NCBI GenBank assembly: GCA_004352715.1
Contig: SCFE01000064.1
Span: forward strand, 665,537 to 729,536
Source of the DNA: Hofstenia miamia
Lineage: Eukaryota > Xenacoelomorpha > Acoela
Reading direction: 5' to 3'
Length of the DNA: 64,000 bases
The translations under genes were made by a program, and so were the position numbers. Below, in pieces: positions 55,322 through 64,000 of the stretch (the first letter of the stretch is position 1; each line of letters begins with the position of its first letter). Under the pieces are notes generated by a model. It worked only from the letters and a program-made list of their open reading frames with translations. It searched no databases and was not told the DNA's origin.

Positions 55322-57752
55322 GGATTATTATTATTATCATTTGTTGCATGTAAATTATGAGATTTTTTGAACAACACTTTACTAGTCTTTTTATCAATAT
55401 ATGCATATGCATAAACAGAAATTGAACTGGCTGGTCTTGCTGGTTTGTGGGGTCAGCAATCTACTGGCCTGTAACCATTTGAAAATTTGTGAGAGGGACT
55501 GGTAATAATAATCAGTCTTGCTTGCTGGCCAAAATTTAATAAATAATTTCTTGTTTTATCTGATAAGCAGGGGATTTTTTCATTGGCAAGCTACAATAGT
55601 GTCAAAGCAAAATATATATGCATAATATAGAATAACAATAAATGTGTATGTGTCTTTCCATCCATAAGGTGAGCTTAGTTTAAAAAATTGCTAAATGTGC
55701 TTAGCATGTTTGTGTCTCCAATTGTAATTTGTCACTACAAAGACAACTTAATTTTCTTCTAAATTGTTCGTAATTTCTTTCTACTCTAATATCCAATTGT
55801 TGAAATTGTTGAAAATATTAGAGGCTGCAAATACATTTATATGATTGTGTATTTACTTTTGTTTAATTAGCAAGAAAGACATTGATTCTTAGCCATATTT
55901 ATGTTTAAATAAAGTTTCTGTTGCATGAAATTGTATTTGCTATATTGGGAACAATATATTATACTTCTATCTACATGATCATGCTTATGTGCAAAATTTA
56001 ATGTTTTTAATAACTAATTAAATGTTTTTTATTATAATTTTTGTATTAAGAATAATAAATATAAAAATGAGTAATTTAATTGCAAAAAACACAAATTATG
56101 TAATAGTTGAACATGATAATGTAATGCCTTCTACTCACCTTTAGACTTAAGCTGTAAATGTGAATAATGTCACACACTGTTATGGTTGTGGAAGAGTTAA
56201 CAATGGAGTGAGCTTTACCAATGCATCAACAGTGGATTTAGTCTGGCACAGTTCTTGGGGTGTGTACTGCCTGTCCTACTCAAAACACCTTGATTTTCAC
56301 TTAACTTTTGTTTTGTCATTGTGTTTGATATCTGATGATTCAAGAGGGTGATTGCTGGGGGAGAGGTGGAAGCACAAAGACACCCCATTATGTTTTGTTT
56401 AGTCTACTCAACAGCTTTAAATTAATGGCTACTCAACTAGTTTAAGTACAACTTATGTTATAGTGACACCATAGGTTTTAGGTATATTTTATACTTAACA
56501 ATAATAGGGCTTTGGTTAGTTTCTTAACACCTTTGTTGGATTCTTTAGGATAGCTACTTTTGAACAAACTTAAATAAAGAAATATTTTCATATTCTCTCT
56601 TGACCAACATTGGTGGCAGATCAAGGTTTAAATTTTAAACTTAGCAAAAGAGCATTTACTTAATTAGTCACAATTGACACAATGAATTTAAGGAAAACTA
56701 AAAAACTCAATATAGTAAAAAGTGTAAGTTAAACTAAGATCTTGTAGAGTTCAAGCAACTTCTGTCTAACTATAATTTTATAATTGCAAATAAATAATAA
56801 GGAGAATGAATCATTTCTAAATCTCTTTTACTTATTACATTACAATCTGGCACTCAATATGAGTGGTTGCTTCTACATCATCCACAAAATGCTTAAATAT
56901 TACTAATTTGTTAAATTAGATTTACTTCAACTAAGAATTGTAACAAATCAAATTAATCTGTTAACTTTTTGGCAAATAGTCAAGGAAAATACTAATTCAG
57001 TTCTTTCCTGGCAGAAGATTCTCAATCTGCAAGTAATGAGCTTGCTTAAATTAATATTATATTGTAACAGATTAGTCTTAGAAATTGGGTGAAAGAAAAA
57101 AACAAGTCTGGATAAGTGTTGGAAAGTTTGCTAGTAAAAAGCACTCAATTCATTAATATTAATTTAGCAAATTTAACCCCCTTACTTTTTCTGCTTGAAG
57201 ATAGAAAAGTTTACTTTCAACTTTCACACATTAAAAATTACATGATTTTGTTATTTATATTTTATCTGATATTTATACTTTTGTTGAATTACATTTGTTC
57301 AAAAAATTACATTACTCTTTAGTGTTATTGCTTTGCAATACAACTAAAATCAAGTATTTATTACACTTATTTCATCTTTGTTATATTATTTATAGATGCA
57401 AGCTTAAGCAAATTAGATGATTTTGATTAGTAATATTTTTCCACACAATTCCCAACATCATGATTGATGTTGCCAACAAAGCCATCACTCTCTAGGTTAA
57501 ATTGTAAACCTTTTATTCATGTGCACTATAATCATTCTTTGAACACAATAAACTTTGTAAAAATACATATTAAAGCTAATTCAAATATATTTATAACATA
57601 ATGTTAATCATTCTAAATGAATTTCTATTTGTGAATACTGATGCAAACTCAGTGAATGAAAAAATGATTATTCTTTATCTTTTTTAATTATACTTTAATT
57701 ATCTATTAGCTTTGAAATTAAGGTAACTGAAGTTGTTATTCAACTCTAAGAT
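55322..57752. other. AT-rich sequence without recognised gene
   Basis: 2.4 kb of low-CpG AT-rich sequence. Short chance ORFs only (for example 56160-56351, 57116-57322), with no similarity I recognise. No repeat structure seen. Confidence 0.5.
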
Positions 57753-57777
57753 TGTAACATCCTCTACCAGGCATTGT

Positions 57778-58674
57778 TGTAGAGTCACTCAGGGAAATTT
57801 CTTGGTTATTATTTATTATCTTTAATTTTGTAATGACATCAGCATGACATATATCTTTATTTCAATTTTAGTTTACAAAAGCTGTTTCATGTCCCCTCAA
57901 TTTGGTGCTATATTCATTGCTCAAATTAAATTGCAACAGAAAAATATGACATGACTATCTTGTGATTTGTGATTTTAAACAAAGACAGGTAATAATTTGA
58001 ATTGTATAAATTGAGCAATGATGTTGAAAACAGTTAATAGATTTTATCTAGTGTCAATTACCATTTACTTTTCATGTTTACTTATTAAAATTGTTTCAAT
58101 ATGCAAATAATTGTGTAAGCTAAGGCAACAATTTGGGAGTACTTTCCTCAAAGTACTGGTGTGACACATAGCATCTAGAGACATCATCTATCCCAAATTG
58201 TGGACCTTTTAGGTTATGTGTACAGCTATGTATAGGGAAATAATAAACCTTTCATTCTATTTTAATGTGTACATGCACTGATAACTGATTGCACTATGAT
58301 GATATCATACTGTTGGTTAGCACAAATGCATGGTAACTACATGCTATTATTTAGTGAGCTGAGAGATAACAATGCAAATGAGATTATTATTTATGAGATA
58401 GATAATAAAATGTGACACAACTAAAGTAGCACCATTTACACAGGTTAAGCACTTCTCTTTTTGGATAGCACTTTGGCTGGAAGCCATAAGAATTGGACAT
58501 CTTGGATTTTACCTAAAAAAGTCTTAGTTACTTGGATGAATTACCAATGTTTGTTTTAATAACTTCTCTATGTTAATTTATTGGAATCATGGCTGTTATG
58601 ATAAGGTCACTAATACAACCTTCTGCATGGACAATGAGTTCTATAGTGTAATTAGATGTTCAGCCTATGATTCT
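57778..58674 (+). mobile_element. solo LTR2 (897 bp) nested in LTR1b
   Basis: Starts TGTAGAGTCACTCAGGG, length as other LTR2 copies, ends near TATGATTCT with the last few bases lost. On its left is TGTAACATCCTCTACCAGGC plus ATTGT, the start of LTR1b; on its right GTTTTCCTGTGTTACTTT continues LTR1b as at 60347. Confidence 0.75.
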
Positions 58675-58763
58675 GTTTTCCTGTGTTACTTTACAACATT
58701 GGTTGTGTACTTGTGGGTAGGGATTTACTAACTTAACACTGCTTTAGCTTTTATATAGTCACT

Positions 58764-60014
58764 TGGATGTCAACTGCCTTTCAAATCATCTTCCCCAGTT
58801 TGTCATCTACATCACACTTAATTTTGAATTGTGTTCTGATACTCTCTGGCATTCCTTTGCATATATGCAAGAATAGATCATAATTTGAGTAGCTGTTTTC
58901 TCTCAAACTCAGCATTTCCAGTTTCTCAACTTGTTGAATGTATATTTTTATATCATCAGTTTTCTTCATTTTAATAGCATTTAAGATTATTTGGTACTGG
59001 TTTCTAAAACTTTCATTTATATAGTAATCTATGAAATCACCTATGAGTAGTTCATAGTTCCTTTTGATCTTTGTATCCAGTAACAAATAGTGCTGGTAAG
59101 CTGTTCCTGTCAAGTACAGCAGGAGTCTTGCTGCTGCTGCTTGCTGGCTCACTTTTCTTTCTGCCATTGTGATCTTGAACATTTGCAATGACTCAAAAAA
59201 GTTGGATTATATCAGTCTACCTCCCATTAAATTTTGTAGTGTTGCTTTGCAGGCTGTAGTGTCCTTAGTTATATTCCATGGTAATATCAAACTTTCATAC
59301 CTTGGTTTGTTGTGATTTCTAATTGTATCCTCTTCCTGTAACTGGGTGGTCACTGCTCTTGTAATTTTGTTTATAAATTTCTACTTATCTGCCTCCATTT
59401 CTTCATCCAATTCCTCATATCTTGTTCACCTGTCTGCTGTCATGGGTGGTGCTTGCAATTCACTCTCTTTCCTTGTTTGAAATTCTATTTTATGGGTCTG
59501 TATGTTCCCTTGAGTTTCCTTTTCATTTAATTGTAATAATCTCAGTTTGTCTTTTAGTTGCTCAAGCTCTCCTGCTTGTAAGTTGTTGTCTTCTATCAAC
59601 TGTCTGTTCTCTCTTTCCAGTTGCTGATTTGTCTCTTGCCATTGTTGATTCTGTTCCAACAATCTTTTGTTAGATTCTGCTAATTGTTGAGTAAGAGCTT
59701 TATTTCCTTTTGGAATAGTTTACTCTGCTGATCTAATCTCATTTCCATGTCTATCTTAATTTTGTTTAGCATACTTTCACTCTTCTGCTTCATTTATTCA
59801 ACTTTATCAGTTAATAGTTTTATTTCATCCTTTAACAGCCTTTCTGTTTCATTGCTTTTCTTCAGTATTTCAAAGATTTCTCAGGGACAAATGTAATGTC
59901 TGTGCCTCTGTGGCAGAGGTGAATCAGTATTAGGGTCTGATAATGAGTGTGTAGCTCTGGGGGTAACCATTCTTGGTACTGTTTTATTTGCACTGTCTTT
60001 TTTCCTTTAGTCAT
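58764..60014 (-). pseudogene. gag: gag of the family-1-like derivative
   Basis: Likely ATG at 60014 (MTKGKKTVQIK). Coiled coil at about 59870-59426 (WQETNQQLERENRQLIEDNN), capsid at 59188-58781 (FKITMAERKVSQQAAAARLL, YDLFLHICKGMPESIRTQF). It is cut just after VDDKLGKMI, before the zinc knuckle. Several stops lie between 59190 and 59426. Recognisably family 1 but much more diverged than the copies at 13.4-15.2 and 42.5-43.8 kb. Confidence 0.8.
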
Positions 60015-60297
60015 TCTTTCATCTGGTTTGTAGTGGTGCCCCATCTTGGTTATGAATCTGGAATCCTATTAAAGTGCATTATTCTAGGTTTGGGTAAATC
60101 TCTTTGTTGAGTGTTTACTTCTGATGTTGTTGTCATGGTTCTTATAATTCTACTCTTGCTCATAGATAATGTCAAAGTGTGCAGATTGTTCCAATGAATG
60201 TTTCCTTGGCTTTAGAAGAGATTCTTTATGTTTGTTAAGAAGCAACTACTTGCCTCTAGTAGATAAAAGAAATTCTTTTCCAATTGCCTGTTCTTCT

Positions 60298-60315
60298 TGG
60301 CTGTCATGGTCACCA
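60298..60315 (-). promoter_or_regulatory. primer-binding site of the derivative
   Basis: On the minus strand TGGTGACCATGACAGCCA follows LTR1b; it fits the family-1 type. Confidence 0.55.
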
Positions 60316-61350
60316 TGTAGCATCCTCTACCAAGGATTGTCACTGTTTTCTTGTGTTATTTTATAACATTGGTTGTGTACTTGCAGGTAGGGATTTACTA
60401 ACTTAACAATGCCTTAGCTTTTATGTAGTTCCATTAACTTAGATAAACAAATCATAACTATTCACTATTTAGGTGACAAAGGCATGCAGTATCTCTTCAA
60501 ATGATCAATGGTGGGCATCTGCCAGTTTCACTTGTTTGCTGATGATCCACTTGGTTGCATTCCACTTCTCAGCTCATCAATATAACTTATGTGTACCCTA
60601 TCCTAGCTCAGTGTATACTCAAGATAAGACACAATTCAACTTAGATACCATTTGTAAAAGTGTTTCATATTTATGCAACCTAACTTGTCACTAGCTGTGT
60701 TGTGTAAGCAATAGATAAAATTCCTACAATTTAGCCTAATGTAACTTTCTTGCCTTTTCAGCAACATCCTTTCATTATGTTTGGAATTAAGGCATTTATA
60801 ATTAATTCCAAATGCCAAATGTGCTTTAGCATGCATCAATCATGTAAGATAAGAAAATAAATTCTAGCTTTAAACTTATGAACAAACACAATCAAGCTAC
60901 ATAAAACTCACAGAAAAATCATACTAACTAGAATCTCAATGCTTAAAGTGCAATGAGATACATTCAGAAATTTATTGAATAACTAAAAGTATTGCAGCAT
61001 ACCTGCATCAAATTCAAATTAATATTTCAGATGTAAGAATTTGCAATTCTGAATATCTTCAATTTGACAACAAATATTTTGAGGAAACTGTGTATTTTAA
61101 GTTTGAATATTTCTGATAGTTGCAGTTTAAGAGGTTATTTATCCAGAACCTGTTTTGTTTACATATTAGCAACAATATATTGCTGTTGAATTTCTTACCA
61201 GTTTTGTGCTTATAAATACAATTGATTATTTCATTTAGTTCTTGAAAGTAAACTTTGCTTAAATTTTTTTATGTTGACTTTACTTTTACTTTGTTGAAGG
61301 GTGCCTAGCAGTCTATAGTTCAGCTAGTAACATCTTTCAGTACTCACAGC
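60316..61350 (-). mobile_element. LTR1b, 5' LTR (right boundary approximate)
   Basis: It starts TGTAGCATCCTCTACCAAGG. TTAGGTGACAAAGGCATGCAGT and TTATGTGTACCCTATCCTAGCTCAGTG-like stretches match LTR1 at 44215-44375, and CTTATAAATACAATTG (61209) may hold its TATA box, antisense caveat noted. The inner terminus is clear; the outer one is not. Confidence 0.65.
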
Positions 61351-63190
61351 TAGGTGTACAGATATGGACTTTGCTGTTATGCTATTCATTTGTTTATTAA
61401 GATTGTTTTTATTATTTATTAGCCTGAAATTGCACAAGTTAAAGAATGGACTGAGCTTAATTTAATTCCAAAATGATTATATTGCCAAGTTAAATGAAAT
61501 CCCATGTAATTTAATTGCTGAATTTGAAAGTCATAAGGAATTAAAATACCCAAGAGTGAAAATCCCAAGAAATTAAGATACCAAAGGTGAAAATCCCAAG
61601 ATTATAAATACCAAATTGAGGCAATCAAATTCTAAATTATAATCACATTCTATTGTAATGTTGTGTCTGCTACTTGGTGACAGGGCTTATGTTTCACTTG
61701 CTTTACTAATCATGTTGCATATACTACATATCCATGACAGTTGATTACCTATGTTTTTCACCATGTCATGTCCTTTGCTTTGATGGGCATGACATTTTGT
61801 AACCTTGATTCTTATACATTTTTAATTGAATCAACAACCAATTTACACATCTGGTTTATCATTTCCCATCTAAATTAGAATATACACAGAAGTGCCTGCC
61901 CTTGAAGAATAACATTTATGGTGGCCACATTGGTTCAGCTATAGGCTTTCTAAAAGACTGGACTCAAGCAATGTACTCCAATCCTTCTCAAAACTTGATA
62001 GATAGAATTTTGTTGTAAGATATGTAATCAATTAATCACTGCAATTGTTCATTTCATTATTCAAATGAGTTTCATCCTATATTTCCCTGGGAATCTACTT
62101 GAGACTTTAGCAGCCATCAGTGAAAGGATAGCAGTAGTATTGGGCAGAAGTAAGTGGAACATTTGACCTTTTGACCTTGATGGGCATGCCTGGCATGGCT
62201 ATGATGTAAGTGTGTACTTTGGCCATCTGTCTATCACTTATATCATTGAATATATTCTGTTTTGTTGGCAAACAATTTAGTTTGCAGTCTATTGTTTAAA
62301 ATGTAACCAATTTTTTTATACACATTAAATAAAAAATTTTCAAAAATAAATAAAAATACATGTTTTCACAGATGCATACTCTCACCATACAGAAAAAACA
62401 AACATTTATAAATAATAAATTTATTTACAAAGAAAATATAAAATACACTACTAAATGACAAAGTTCATATAGTGAATATCATCTACAGTTCAATGAACAA
62501 TGATAATATTTGTCAAACCTTTATGTTGGGATGGAAATGCTGTAGGAAACAAATGCAATATGTATTTGCATGTTATGAATTTCACACATTAGTATCTAAA
62601 TTAATGTTTAATAAACAAGTCCAATGAGGTGATGTTCACAGTATAAGACACATGACAAATAAAAGCTTCAACAAATGCAATTAAAAATGTGCATTAACAA
62701 ACAAATGACATTGTTATTTATGATAAAGTAATTAATTAATTTAACATTGGAGGATAAATTTACAGCAATTTGTTAAAATAACATTGATTATGTTCTTAAA
62801 AGAAGTATCTATAAAACTTGACAAGAAATAATATTGCAAAAAGTGTTAAAAATCAAAGCAATGTTTGTGATTTAATTATAAAAATCTCACCAAAAAGTTT
62901 GAAATCTTTCCGCATATTTCTTTCATCAATGTGAAATTCCATTATACTGGTTGTGTATATTCATACGTATACAAAGTTGTACTTCTTCAAAGACAAGTTC
63001 AACATTACATGGTTTTTATTTATTCCCAATTGTTCAAGTGTCAAAATGTATCCAATCATAAAGATTGTTATCTACCAATTTAACAATTAAATAAAACATT
63101 TTCAAATCATATAAAAATAGAATTTTTTCACAAGTTGGAAAACAATCTCAATAATTACTACAACATGTTTTCCCAATTTATAAACTTATG
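61351..63190. other. AT-rich sequence without recognised gene
   Basis: No supported ORF. 61540-61620 has a short tandem repeat of about 34 bp (GTGAAAATCCCAAG twice, with AAATACC/AGATACC). A TGACCT direct repeat spaced by 2 bp occurs near 62166. CpG almost absent. Confidence 0.45.
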
Positions 63191-63194
63191 TAAA

Positions 63195-63600
63195 TGATAG
63201 AAACATTTTCCTTTCTCTTAATTTATATGGTCTTTGGCTTTTCCACATTTGTGACTTACATTTTTTTCCTGACATTTTCCCTTTTTTTGAGTTTACATGG
63301 TCTTTGGCTTTTACACATTTGTGACTTATGTTTTTTTCCAAAATTTTTTTTCTTAGTTTATATGGTCTTTGGCTTTTCCCCATTTGTGACTTACATTTTT
63401 TTCCCAACATAATTTTTTCTTTGAGTTTAAATGGTTTTTGGATTTTCTATGTTTGTGACTTACATTTTTTTCTGACATTTTTTCTTTCTTGAGTTTACAT
63501 GGTTTTTGCCTTTTCACACATTATTACTTGCTTTTGGCATATTTTTATTTTCTTTTTGTGTTTTTGCCTCTTCACACATTATTACTTGTGTTGGGCATAT
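63195..63600 (+). repeat. minisatellite, 65-69-bp units
   Basis: Five units begin with A-x-ATGGT-x-TTTGG at about 63226, 63295, 63360, 63428 and 63496. Each continues with CACATTTGTGACTTACATTTTTT or a variant. Two further units of another type (TTTTTGCCTxTTCACACATTATTACTTG) follow at about 63503 and 63562. The opposite strand is open over part of it (Lys-rich), which looks like a by-product of the repeat. Confidence 0.8.
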
Positions 63601-63619
63601 TTTCTTTCCCTTTTGTTTG

Positions 63620-63960
63620 TGTTAAAATTAAGATTTCATCTTTTCATCATTGAACAAAGTGAAAATTTCATGACAGTGTTAGTATAAACTTTCAAGAACA
63701 AGAAAGAAAAACATACATACACATAAACACAACTAATCTTTATTGTAAATTCAGATTTTATTTTTGTATTTTAAAGAATGAATGGTTTTGATAATATCGC
63801 ATATAAATATAAATTTTAAGACATTCTACAAATTAATTATGGTTAAAGTACTTGCAGTCATACAATACTTTTTGAATTTTAAAAAAAAACCTTTATAAAT
63901 ACTGAGAAAAAAGTAAATATTTAAATACATTGAATACAATCAATGTTTAACAAAGATTTG
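63620..63960 (+). repeat. dispersed repeat, partner of 30335-30680
   Basis: Same order of blocks as the 30-kb copy, with more T and A and fewer CpG. Confidence 0.65.
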
Positions 63961-64000
63961 CATTGTTTCACAGAAAGTACATGTTTTTAAAAAATGATAT

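Larger units (their letters stand above)
57753..61350 (-). mobile_element. family-1-like deletion derivative (LTR1b-gag), with nested LTR2
   Basis: Minus-strand order is LTR1b (from about 61350 to 60316), PBS, gag, then directly a 3' LTR1b remnant (58675-58763 plus 57753-57777). Everything from mid-gag through protease, pol, ORF-X and part of the 3' LTR is missing. A solo LTR2 lies inside the 3' LTR remnant. The outer end near 61350 is approximate. Confidence 0.7.

Noticed and set aside
62150-62190. TGACCT direct repeat with 2-bp spacing as a nuclear-receptor (DR2) element
   Set aside because: Single chance-level occurrence in AT-rich DNA with no gene nearby.
63186-63410. Lys/Cys-rich minus-strand ORF as a zinc-finger protein
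   Set aside because: It lies wholly within a minisatellite whose units are 65-69 bp, so the frame changes between units; no C2H2 spacing is kept.
1-64000. CRISPR array, bacterial operon or prophage
   Set aside because: No regularly spaced direct repeats of that type, no ribosome-binding-site-led gene series, and all recognisable genes are eukaryotic transposable elements.

Overview
The window is a repeat-dense, AT-rich stretch of a eukaryotic nuclear genome, most likely an invertebrate animal. It carries Ty3/gypsy-type LTR retrotransposons of at least three lineages, the 3' end of a non-LTR retrotransposon, a piggyBac-like element, a Tc1/mariner element and a hAT-like MITE. There is no bacterial-style operon structure, no tRNA or rRNA gene and no convincing host gene. 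CpG is scarce outside the better-preserved element at 5.5-16.2 kb and one contig at 30.1-31.7 kb, which would fit cytosine-methylation decay of old repeats. I cannot name the species. Five placeholder gaps of exactly 1000 N and four short N joins show that this is a scaffold assembled through repeats, and several juxtapositions look artefactual.

Layout. 1-609: 3' end of a non-LTR element, inserted in or joined to an unidentified third ORF, called ORF-X here. 614-3489 (+): ORF-X copy A, polypurine tract, LTR2 and primer-binding site of a family-2 Ty3 element. 3515-4869 (-): inverted ORF-X copy E, then an LTR2 piece (4870-5508) interrupted by an LTR1. 5509-16159 (-): the best element, family 1, with 5' LTR, PBS, coiled-coil gag, protease, RT, RNase H, integrase, ORF-X copy B, polypurine tract and 3' LTR. 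17.6-21.7 kb (+): a decayed derivative holding only ORF-X (copy C) between LTR1-like repeats. 22260-23782: piggyBac-like element. About 24316-25195: Tc1/mariner element. 26.4-34.9 kb: gapped fragments of family-2 and family-1 gag, a CpG-retaining contig and a hAT-like MITE. 34883-40876 (-): family-2 element with RT, RNase H, integrase, ORF-X copy D, polypurine tract and LTR2. 40.9-45.5 kb: LTR1 pieces and family-1 gag. 45.5-50.3 kb (-): a third lineage (protease to integrase, no ORF-X) bounded by LTR2. 50283-55321 (+): family-2 LTR, PBS, gag and dead protease, with a 1252-bp duplication. 57.7-61.3 kb (-): a family-1-like deletion derivative (LTR-gag) with a solo LTR2 nested in its LTR. 61.3-64 kb: AT-rich sequence with a minisatellite.

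In the Ty3 elements, gag supplies the capsid and nucleocapsid, protease cuts the polyprotein, RT/RNase H copies the RNA from a tRNA primer, and integrase inserts the cDNA. The unusual component is ORF-X. It is about 980 codons long in copy B, lies in the position where env sits in errantiviruses, shows no evident signal peptide or membrane anchor, and occurs in five divergent copies across two families with different LTRs and primer sites. Its C-terminal part has a pattern (G-x-N-D-like block, then a D-x-x-H block) that suggests, but does not prove, an SGNH/GDSL-hydrolase-type fold. It is my main candidate for something undescribed.
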